Part shown: piece after piece, positions 48,774 to 58,500 of the stretch
Layout: the number at the start of each line of letters is the position of its first letter
How positions within the stretch are numbered: position 1 is the first letter of the stretch
NCBI GenBank assembly: GCA_913063405.1
Contig: CAJXZB010000012.1
Coordinates: forward strand, 1 to 64,000
Origin: an uncultured Ulvibacter sp.
GTDB lineage: Bacteria > Bacteroidota > Bacteroidia > Flavobacteriales > Flavobacteriaceae
DNA: 64,000 nt
Direction: 5' to 3'
Translations under genes and position numbers: made by a program
The notes under the pieces: model-generated
Told to the model about the DNA's origin: nothing
Database searches by the model: none
The model's input: only the letters and a program-made list of their open reading frames with translations

Positions 48774-51700
48774 CTAAGGCTCAAACCTAAATATCTCCAA
48801 TGGTGCATTATTACTCACGACGATATAATGCGTTTTTCCGGTAATGTTGATCGCTACAATATCCTTTGAATCACGATCAATAAAAGGATCGTGTTCTTTC
48901 GAATACACAAAGTCACCTTGACCATTGCCCAAGAGCACATAGCCATAATTGCTATCGTATCGTATAGTTTCAACCTCAGAGTCGTACATAGCGCCAACGC
49001 CCATTATATCTAGATGTCCATCATTGTTAAAGTCTCCGTGAAGTAGGGACAAGGTTGGTCCCGTCTGCACCTGATTAGGGAGCTTTGTTTGCTTAAAATT
49101 ACCATCTCCAAGATTTTCAACGTAAGCAGTTTCAAATTGATAGACAGTAAGTTTAAAGGCTTCGTTTAGTTTATCCTCTCCGTAGATAGCGTTCATATCT
49201 AGGTTCGCAAACTCTTTATAGGTTTCAATTTTATCAAGGAGGAAGGGGTTCTGTTCAGAACTACATTCTTTTCCACGAACAGGAACCAGTTTCCCATCGT
49301 TTACCTTACTCAGGACAACATCAAAGCTTCCGTTATCGTCAAAATCCTTAGCGTAGATATAAATTGGCTTTTTCTCCGATGGTTGGAATTTGTTGTTCTT
49401 ACCAACATTACCCAATACATAATCTTCGTCACCGTCATTATCGAAATCCGCGGCAGTAATACTATACCACCAACCTTCAGATTTTTCAAATCCTGAAGCA
49501 CTTTCTAATTTCGAATAAGTACCATCTTCGTTTGTAAACACGGAAGGCTTCATCCATTCACCAACAACAAGTAAATCCAAATCTTTGTCGTTGTCGTAAT
49601 CTGTGAATGTAGCTTCAGAAACCATTCCTATTTCACTAAGTGCATTGTTTTTGGAAGTCACATCGGCGAACCTTCCGTTTGTATTTTGGAGCAGATAGGA
49701 CCTAGGCGAAAGGGGGTATTTTCCTGGCACGAGGTTTCCACCCACAAATAAATCCAAATCTCCATCAGCATCATAATCTCCAGCGGTAATACTCTTTCCA
49801 GAAGCTTTGAGGTTAGGTAAGGCACTACTGTTATAGATAAAATTTCCCGCTCCGTCGTTCGTGTATAATCTGTCTTGAAGTAATGGGCTATTCTCAGCTA
49901 ATTCATAGCCAGCACTAACTACATATAAATCTTGATCGCCATCGCCATCGGCATCAAAAAAAAGTGCATTTGCATCTTCATATTTGGCGTGATCATTCCA
50001 CAAGGCTTCGTTTGTTTTAGCAAATGACCCGTCAGGTTTTTGAACGTACAGCGCAGCGGCGGCATCCTTTGCATTTCCAACAAAGAAGTCGTCCAATCCA
50101 TCTCCATCTACATCTGCAGTTACCACTCCAGTTCCTTTGGTAGATACTTTCTGCGGAAGTAGCAATTGAACTGAAAAATCATTAAAATCATTCTCTTTGT
50201 GAACGTAGTCAATCCCAAGACTTTGTGGGTTAACTTTTCTTCTTAATGAATTGTCTAATTTGACCGTAATATCTTTAGCGTTTGCGGTACTATGATCGAT
50301 GGTCACCAAATTATTTGCTCCAACGTTACTCAATTTCGAAACAGTACCGTCGGGCCACTCCACCGTAATTTCATTTTTAGGAGCAGTAGTTCCCAATCCA
50401 AAGTGAAGCACATTGGTTACCGAAGATTCGTAGCCCCGAGTGAGATATAATTCCTGATATTGTGTTCCATTCTCGTTTTTTACATACACATTGGCTCCTA
50501 GTCCTAAAGCGTTATTTTTAGGGCCTTTAAGCTTAATTTGCACGTAATTCTGATTCGCATTATTGCGATACAACCCTATGTCGTTATTTGCATTGCTAAC
50601 AATCAAATCTAAATCCCCGTCATTGTCTAAGTCCGAATACGCTGCTCCTTGCGAGAATGAAGGATCTTCCAATCCCCATTCTTTGATCACCTTGCTAAAG
50701 GTAAGGTCGCCATTGTTTTTATAAGCATAGTTATCAAGCTTTTGAGAAGGCAACATATCCAAAACAGCTTTTAATGTCATAGATTCTCCTTTAGCATGTT
50801 TCTCGGCAAGTGAAATTCGGAAATCTTGATTGGTGTAATCTTTTACAACACCGTTGGAAATGAAAATATCCTTCAACCCATCGTTGTCGAAATCGGCAAT
50901 AAGTGGTGCCCAGCTCCAGTCAGTTTTTACAATGCCACTAAGTTGTGATGTTTCCTTAAATTTTCCGTTACCAACATTATAATGTAGCATGTTCGCCATA
51001 TACGCATGGTGGTATCCGATTTCTACCATACTCATAAAATTCGAGGTACTCATTGATGCCATATTCTCCTTACTACGAGCGTAATTCTCGGCAAGCATAT
51101 CGACGGTAATAAGATCTGGTTTGAGGTCGTTGTCCAAATCGGCGTAATCACTTCCCATACTGTTAAAGGAGATGTGGTTTAATCGAGAGTTAATCTCATT
51201 CTTAAATGTTCCATCTTTTTGGTTGATATACATTGCATCAGGCTCTAAAAAGTCATTCGAAACATAAATATCATCCCAGCCGTCATTGTTAAAATCTCCA
51301 ACCGCTGCACCCAATCCCCACGTTTTATTTCTTAGGTTAGCTTCTGCAGTTACTTTTGTAAAATTAGAACCATTGTTCCGATACAATTGATCGCTTGTAA
51401 CTTCCTCAATCTGACTCTGTATCGCACCGCTAATCTTTGTGTTATTCGAAAAGTCGTAGCGATAGTTTACCACATATAAATCAAGATCTCCATCTTTGTC
51501 ATAGTCCAACGAATATGCCTGAGTGGTATATCCGGGATCATCGATTCCCCAAGAAGCGGCATCTTCTTTAAATGTGCCATCTTTTTGGTTTACAAATAAT
51601 AGATTTCGTCTAGCATCGTCATCTTTTAAGGATCCTGCCTTTGATACATAAATGTCGAGCCACCCATCATTGTTTACATCGAGCATTGTAGCTCCTGTAG

Positions 51701-52067
51701 AGAAACCGATACTATCTTCCGTTTTTGAAGTAATAGTAACGTCCTCAAAACTCAACGCACCTTTGTTTTTATACAATTTATTTGAATCTAAATTAGACAC
51801 GAGATATACGTCGTCCAACCCGTCATTATCTATATCACCGACAGCCAATCCAGCTCCAGCATAGATATAGGGATAATTTAAAAAATTAAAATCCATTGTC
51901 TCTTTTAATATATTCTGAAAGGTGATTCCAGAAGTACTGGCTTCAACCTTTGTGAATAGGGTAGAAGCTCCATCTGTGTAGCCTCCTTCTTTTGGTTTTT
52001 CTGAAGGACCATCTGAACAGGAAATCAGTGTAAATAATAGACAAAAAGCTAGATAACAATGCTTCAT
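48774..52067 (-). CDS. FG-GAP/VCBS-repeat lipoprotein with ASPIC-UnbV domain
   Basis: A 1097-residue lipoprotein (signal ending LFTLISC near residue 17) built of integrin-like FG-GAP/VCBS repeats that form beta-propeller blades. Many acidic calcium loops are visible (DIDNDGLDDVYL, DVNNDGWLDIYV, DYDKDGDLDLYV, DFNNDGWDDIYV, DLDNDGDLDLIV, DYDADGDLDLFV). Between the two propeller halves, near residues 520-605, sits an ASPIC/UnbV domain (QELYLTRGYESSVTNVLHFG, then NEITVEWPDG). Such proteins in Bacteroidota are surface-exposed and probably bind polymers or other proteins; the substrate is unknown. A TATATTTG -7 element precedes it. A decayed tandem copy lies immediately upstream. Confidence 0.85.
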   Translation of the reverse strand: MKHCYLAFCLLFTLISCSDGPSEKPKEGGYTDGASTLFTKVEASTSGITFQNILKETMDFNFLNYPYIYAGAGLAVGDIDNDGLDDVYLVSNLDSNKLYKNKGALSFEDVTITSKTEDSIGFSTGATMLDVNNDGWLDIYVSKAGSLKDDDARRNLLFVNQKDGTFKEDAASWGIDDPGYTTQAYSLDYDKDGDLDLYVVNYRYDFSNNTKISGAIQSQIEEVTSDQLYRNNGSNFTKVTAEANLRNKTWGLGAAVGDFNNDGWDDIYVSNDFLEPDAMYINQKDGTFKNEINSRLNHISFNSMGSDYADLDNDLKPDLITVDMLAENYARSKENMASMSTSNFMSMVEIGYHHAYMANMLHYNVGNGKFKETSQLSGIVKTDWSWAPLIADFDNDGLKDIFISNGVVKDYTNQDFRISLAEKHAKGESMTLKAVLDMLPSQKLDNYAYKNNGDLTFSKVIKEWGLEDPSFSQGAAYSDLDNDGDLDLIVSNANNDIGLYRNNANQNYVQIKLKGPKNNALGLGANVYVKNENGTQYQELYLTRGYESSVTNVLHFGLGTTAPKNEITVEWPDGTVSKLSNVGANNLVTIDHSTANAKDITVKLDNSLRRKVNPQSLGIDYVHKENDFNDFSVQLLLPQKVSTKGTGVVTADVDGDGLDDFFVGNAKDAAAALYVQKPDGSFAKTNEALWNDHAKYEDANALFFDADGDGDQDLYVVSAGYELAENSPLLQDRLYTNDGAGNFIYNSSALPNLKASGKSITAGDYDADGDLDLFVGGNLVPGKYPLSPRSYLLQNTNGRFADVTSKNNALSEIGMVSEATFTDYDNDKDLDLLVVGEWMKPSVFTNEDGTYSKLESASGFEKSEGWWYSITAADFDNDGDEDYVLGNVGKNNKFQPSEKKPIYIYAKDFDDNGSFDVVLSKVNDGKLVPVRGKECSSEQNPFLLDKIETYKEFANLDMNAIYGEDKLNEAFKLTVYQFETAYVENLGDGNFKQTKLPNQVQTGPTLSLLHGDFNNDGHLDIMGVGAMYDSEVETIRYDSNYGYVLLGNGQGDFVYSKEHDPFIDRDSKDIVAINITGKTHYIVVSNNAPLEIFRFEP

Positions 52068-52094
52068 TATAAAAGAGAATTATTTGAATAAAAA

Positions 52095-52102
52095 CAAATA
52101 TA
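52095..52102 (-). promoter_or_regulatory. -7 element of the intact FG-GAP lipoprotein gene
   Basis: TATATTTG on the minus strand, 27 bases before the ATG. The same surroundings (TTTCCTA, TTTG, ATTCAAA, then ATTC before TATAATGAAGC) recur on the opposite strand at 55455-55505. Confidence 0.5.
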
Positions 52103-52165
52103 GGAAAACTGCCTTTCCAGAAAAAAAACAGTCATCGATTTTTGAGAGGTACAGAACGCCTAATT
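52103..52165 (+). pseudogene. Duplicated 3' tail of the glycosylase gene
   Basis: About 60 bases align with the last codons of the glycosylase gene (48572-48628). Landmarks in both are TTTCCAGAAAAAA, then TCATCGATTTT against CCATCGATTTT, then ACAGAACGCC against ACAGTACGCTCC. Identity is roughly three-quarters by eye. The tail shows that the tandem duplication began inside the glycosylase gene. Confidence 0.6.
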
Positions 52166-52171
52166 CTATTG

Positions 52172-55100
52172 TTAAGGCACGAAACTAAAAATCTCAAGCG
52201 ATGCATTATTGCTTACCACCATATAATGTAATTTTCCATTGATGTTTATCTCAGCAATATCCTTTGAATCATGATCGATAAATGGGGCGTACTCTTTCGA
52301 ATAAACAAAGTCACCTTGACCATCTCCGAAAAGCACATAGCCATAATTACTATCGTACCTAATGGTTTCAACTTTGGCGTTGTACAAGGCTAGGCTCCAA
52401 TTCCCATAATATCTTGATTAAAATCACCCGTAAGAAGTGACAAGGTGGGGCCTGTTTGGGTCTCGTTCGTAAGCGAAGTTGTTTTGAAATTTCCATAACC
52501 TAGATTTTCAAGATACATTGTTTCAAAAGTATGAGCGGATAACTGGAAGGCTTCTTTTAATTTTTCTTCGCCATAAATCTCATTCATATCTAAGCTGGCA
52601 AATTTTTTAAAAGTTTCAATTTTGTCCAAGAGAAAGGGGTTTTGCTCAGAGCTGCATTCTTTTCCTCGAATAGGTACTTGTTTGCCTTCGTTTATTTTAC
52701 TAAGGGCGACATCAAAGCTTCCGTTATCGTCAAAGTCCATACTGTAGACGTACAAAGGGTTTTTTTCTGAAGGCTGAAATTTATTGTTTTTTCCAATATT
52801 TCCTACCACGTAGTCTTGGTCTCCATCTTTATCAAAATCTGAGGCAACAACACTGAACCACCATCCTTCAGTTTTGTCTAGACCAGTAACCGGGGTATTT
52901 TTTTTGAATACACCTGCAGTATTATTATAAAAAGTGGGCTGCATCCATTCGCCCACAAGCAATAAATCTAAATCCTTATCCATGTCGTAATCTGTAAAAA
53001 TAGCTTCAGATATCATTCCAGCTTCGCTGAGAGAATTGCTAGTCTCGGTTACATCAATAAAGTGATCATTTTCGTTTTTTAGTAAATAGGAGCGAGGTGA
53101 AAGAGGGTATTTTCCTGGAATAGCATTGCCACCTATAAAGAGGTCCAGATCACCATCATTGTCATAATCCCCAGCGACTACAGTTTTTCCTGAGCTTAAC
53201 ATTTTTGGAAGGGGGATTTTTACTTACCGTAAAAGTTCCACTGCCGTTGTTCTGATAAAACTGATCTTGTAATAAAGGATTGTTCTCACCTAAATCATAT
53301 CCAGCACTTACCACATAAAGGTCTTGGTCACCGTCGTTGTCGGACGGCGTCAGCGTCCTCGTATTTGGCTTCAGAATTCCACAAGTTTTTATTGGTTGGA
53401 GTAAAGGTGCCATTGTCTTTTTGGATATATAAGCTTGCGAAGCTGCAGAAGCATTTCCTACAAAAAAATCTTCTAAGCCATCTCCGTTTACATCGGCTTT
53501 TATTATCCCAGTGCCTTTACAAGCTTGTTTTTGGGGCAATAACAACTGTAAGGTTTACTGAGGGATTTTTTTTTGAGGTAACCTGGGCATTTGTTACTAA
53601 GCTGTAATCAACAGTAATTCGTTGGTTGGTTTTTACATTGCTCAATTTTGAAACTTTACCATCTGGCCATTCAATGATAATTTCGTTAGGGTAGCATCGT
53701 TTAATCCAAAGTGAAGTACTGGGCTTACAGAAGATTTGTATCCCCTTGTTATGTATAATTCCTGTAATTGCTGTTCTTCGGAGTTTTTCAATAGTACTTT
53801 GGAACCAATTCCACTAGGGTTTGTTGGTGGGCCTATTAACAGTACCTGTAAATGGTTGCTGGTTGCATTGTTTCTGTAAATACTTGCCTCATCTTCTATA
53901 TTGTTGGTAATTAATCAAGATCTCCATCATTGTCAAGGTCAGCGTAGGCAGCTCCATACGAAAACAAAGGGGTTTCTAATCCCCAATCTTTCATCTTTTT
54001 TTAAAAATTTAAATTACCATTGTTCTTAAAAATGTAATTGGCCATTTTTTCTGAAGGAAAAGTATTTAATAAATTATCTAACGTCATAGCTTCTCCTCGA
54101 GCCATTACCTTTTTTAGTTTGTTTTTTGCTTCTTGATTAGTGTAGTCTTTGTCAACTCCATTAGTGATAAAAATATCCTTCAAACCATCGTTGTCAAAAT
54201 CGGCAATGAGTGGCGCCCAGCTCCAGTGGGTTTTTACAATACCACTTAACTGCGAAGTCTCTTTAAATTTGCCATTACCCATATTGTAATGAAGCATGTT
54301 TGCCATATACGCATGATGGTATCCAATTTGTACCATGTTCTCAAAATTAGAGGTACTCATAGTAGCCATGTTTTCTTTAGCCCTTGCGTAGTTTTCGGAA
54401 AGCATGTCCAACGTAATTAAATCTGGAAGCAAATCATTGTTTAAATCGGCATAGTCACTTCCCATACTATTCGTGGAAATATGATTGAGTCTGTGATTTA
54501 TTTCATTTTTAAAGGTGCCGTCTTTCTGATTAATATGAAGAACATCAGGGTCTAAAAAATCGTTAGCGATGTACATATCATCCCAACCATCATCATTAAA
54601 GTCTGAAACCGCCGCACTTAATCCCCAGGTTTTGTTATACAATCCTGCCTCTTGTGTAACTTTCGTAAAATGAGTACCGTCATTCCTAATATAGTTGATC
54701 ACTGGTAATTTCTTCAATCGCTCTTTGAACTTCACCACTTATTACGGTATTATTTTCAAAATCATAACGATGGTTCACAACATACAAATCTAAGTCTCCG
54801 TCATTATCGTAATCAAGACTTTGTACTTGAGTACTATATCCAGGATCATCAATATCCCATGCTTTCGCGTCTTCTTTAAAAGTTCCGTTTTTTTGATTTA
54901 CAAATAGGAGGTTTCGTCTTCCATCATCATCTTCTAATGACCCTGCTTTACATACATAAATATCTAACCAGCCATCATTGTTAATGTCGAGCATTGTTAC
55001 ACCACTAGAGAATCCATTAAAATCTTCTGCTTTTGAGGTCATAGTGATATCCTCAAAATTAAAATCACCCATATTTTTATATAGTTTATTGGGGCCAAAA

Positions 55101-55376
55101 TTTGAAGCTAAGTAAATGTCTTCTAATCCACCATGATCTATATCACCTACTGCAACTCCTGCGCCTGTATAGATGTACATATAATTCATAAAATTAAAAT
55201 CGATGCTTTGTTGAACTTTATTTTTGAAAGTAATGCCAGAGGTGCTAGATTCGACATGAACAAATAGGGTAGGAGCTCCATTTGCATAACCACTATCTTT
55301 CGATTTTTCTGAAGGACTATTTGAGCAAGAAAGCAATGTATATAGTATGCAAAAAAACAGATAAAAAGGGCTTCAT
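52172..55376 (-). pseudogene. Decayed tandem copy of the FG-GAP/ASPIC lipoprotein
   Basis: Colinear with the intact neighbour from signal peptide to C-terminus, but broken into at least five open pieces (55336-54686, 54738-54001, 53545-53162, 53202-52390, 52387-52172). Lesions seen: a shift in a T7 run (minus strand, 55351-55357) inside the signal peptide, joining MKPFLSVF to FCILYTLLSCS; a frameshift near 54700; a stop at 54001; several shifts and a stop between 53990 and 53546; a deletion in the linker after the ASPIC domain; a pair of compensating shifts near 53360-53440; a shift near 53200; and a deletion plus shift near 52390-52425. The product would be non-functional. It ends in a perfect inverted repeat at its 5' end. 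Confidence 0.85.
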
Positions 55377-55513
55377 TTTATAAGGGAATCTCTTTCACTA
55401 AGGTCTAGGTTTTCCTGAAAAACAAGAAAACACTTACAGACCTAATAATTCAATTGTTTTCCTACTTATTTGTTTCATTCAAAAAATTCCCTTATAAAAT
55501 GAAGCCCTTTTTA
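55362..55513. repeat. 28-bp perfect inverted repeat flanking a 96-bp spacer
   Basis: The left arm 55362-55389 and right arm 55486-55513 are exact reverse complements. Each arm contains an ATG preceded by TTATAAA and followed by AAGCCCTTTTTA. On the minus strand this is the start of the decayed lipoprotein (ATG 55376). On the plus strand it opens a ten-codon frame (55499-55531). The spacer's right part resembles the promoter region of the intact lipoprotein gene but faces right, away from the decayed gene. The arrangement is that of an invertible segment; no recombinase gene lies in the window. Confidence 0.8.
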
Positions 55514-55596
55514 ATTTTTGTTTTTTCTTAACAGATAATTATAGTATCTTAACGTCCTATTAACAAGTATTGAACTAATTAAAAACAATCAATTTT

Positions 55597-58500
55597 ATGA
55601 AAAAAATTACTTTTACTTTACTAGCATTTTTTGTCACATGTTGTATGTGGCAAGTAAATGCGCAAACCTATACGGCGACGGATACCCCGCTTACTGTGGG
55701 GCCTAATAGTGGGACCATTACTAATTCCGTAGCTACTGCTACAGCTGTAGGGGTGATTGGAACTGGTCCAGGTGAATATTCTATCGAAAATGTGTCTTTA
55801 AATATAGACCATAGTTGGGCTGATGATTTAGATATACGTTTAGTTTCTCCTGGTGGGGTAGTTACTCATGATTTATCTACTGATAATGGAGGTAGATTTG
55901 GTTTAACTCCAGCTGCTGATTTAGTTTTTTTAGATGGCTCTGCTAACGACGTAACTACATGGGGTAGTTTTGCACCTGAAGCAGATTATATGGCTGAGGG
56001 CGGAACTTTTGAAGCTGCTTTTGCTGGTCAACCTGTTAATGGTGACTGGACATTAGAGATTACAGATGATACTAACGGTGATATGGGTAACTTGAATTCT
56101 TATTCCATTTCTTTTGGAATAGCTGCAGGTGCACCTCCAGTAATTGCCTGTCCAATGAATCTTATGGTAGATACTACAGTAGGACTTTGTTCTGGTGTTG
56201 GTAATTTTGCAGATGCAATTGCAATCGACCCTGAAGATGGAATTATTACTGCTGTACAAACATTGGGGCTTCCTTCTGGAAGTGCTTTCCCAATAGGAGA
56301 TACAACAGTTGAGTATACTGCAACAGATAGTGATGGAAATACTGCTAGTTGTCAATTTATCGTAACTGTTACAGATACAGAAGCGCCAATGGCGATGTGT
56401 CAAGATATTACTGTTGAATTGGATGCCGCTGGTGCGGTTTCTATAGTTGCTGGAGATATCGATAATGGTTCTACAGATAACTGTGGTGTTGATACATTAA
56501 CAATGGGAGTTCCCGATCCTGGAATGCAGACTACACTGCCAATTAGTTTTGCTGCAGGTAATGGTCAAGCTGGTAATATGTTCGACATGATGGCATTAAA
56601 TGATATCACAGTTGATTCATTCGATGTTAACTCTCAAGCAGCTGCTGGAGTTCTAGTAGATTTTGAAGTTTACTTTAAAACAGGTAGTTGGATTGGATCA
56701 GATATGACCGCAGCCGACTGGGGATTAGTTGGAACTGTTACGGGGGTAGCTTCTGCTGGACCTGGAGTAGGTACACCATTAGGACTTGCTTTAGCTATCG
56801 ATGTTATGGCTGGAGATACAGTTGCTTTTTACGTAACTTCTACAGATGGAGCAAATGTATTCTATACAAACGGTGGAATTGTTGGAGACGTTTGGGCTTC
56901 AGATGCTAATTTAGAATTGTATGAAGGAGCTGGTAAAGTTTATCCTTTCTTAGATACATTCCAACCACGTAACTTTAATGGAAACATTATTTATTCAACA
57001 CCAGCTGGTATCGTTCCTTTTAATGGAGATTTCGATTGTTCTAATGCTGGAGCAAACACAGTTACTTTGTTTGTTACAGATGTTGAAGGAAATGTTTCTT
57101 CTTGTGAATCTACAGTTACTGTAGAAGATAACACCGCACCTATTATTACTTGTATTGGTGAGCAAGTTGTTGGACCTTTCTCTACGAGTGCGGCTCCGGC
57201 ATTGGCTATTCCAGACAATGATCCTGCGGGAATTTCTACAACTATGACTGTTACTGATGATTTTGTAATTACAGACCTTAATGTAGATCTTGATATTTCA
57301 CACACATGGGTAGGAGATATGATTGTTACTTTAGAATCACCTGCTGGTACATCTGTTGTTATTGTTGATCAAATGGGAGTTCCTGATACACAGTTTGGAT
57401 GTGCTGAGGATGACTTACAAATAACGCTAGATGATGAAGGTGCTGCACCAATTGAAGATGAATGTTCAGGTTCACCTATTACAGGTGTATTTACTCCAAA
57501 TAACCCACTTTCTGCTTTTGATGGTGAAAGTTCAATGGGAGTTTGGACATTAACAGTTTCAGATAACGCTGGAGGAGATACAGGAACAATTAATTCTTGG
57601 AACCTTGTTTATGACTTCGATCCTATCGTTGCTCCACCATTTGATGTGGTATTAGATGCAGCTGGTAACGCTACTGTTAACATGGCTGATTTGATTTTAA
57701 ACATTGATGAAGCTTGTGGGTTTGACGTTACGACTGTTGGACTTCCTCCTACCGCAAACAGCTTAGCAACATTGCTTGACGGTGGAAATGGTAACTTCGG
57801 AAACATGTTCGATATTAATGCACTTACTGATGTGACTATGGATTCTTTCGATATTCACGGTGATACAGGTGCTACATTTGATGTAGAAGTTTATGCTAAA
57901 GCAGGAACTTGGGTAGGTTTTGAAGCAGATGCATCTGCTTGGACACTTATTGGTACTGCTCCTGGAGTGGTTTCTAACGGAGATGGTGTTGTAACACCAT
58001 TAGGTTTAGACTTAGGTTACAATATGCTTGCTGGTGAGACACACGCATTCTTTGTAACGCCAACTGATACTTCAACAGGTGGATTTAATTATACCGACGG
58101 TACTACTGTAGGGGCTGTGTTTGCATCAGATGCGAATTTGGAATTCCTTGAAGGTGCTGGTTCAGGTATATTTGATGGAAACGTATTCCAACCTCGTATA
58201 TTTAATGGAAACATCTTATACTCTACAGAAACACCTCCAAGTGCTACTTTAGATTTCGATTGTTCTCAGTTAGGGGAAAATACTGTTGATGTTGTTGTAA
58301 CAGATGCTAGTGGAAACGAAGCATTCTGTACTGCTACTGTAAATGTATTAGATGAGACAGCACCAATTATTACGTGTGTTGGACCAACTACACCTACCGA
58401 GATGGGTACTGCATCAGATAGTCCTGGAACTACAATTAATGACAATACAACTGCAACTACTACTTTAACTGTTACAGATGATTTCGTAATGACAGATCTT

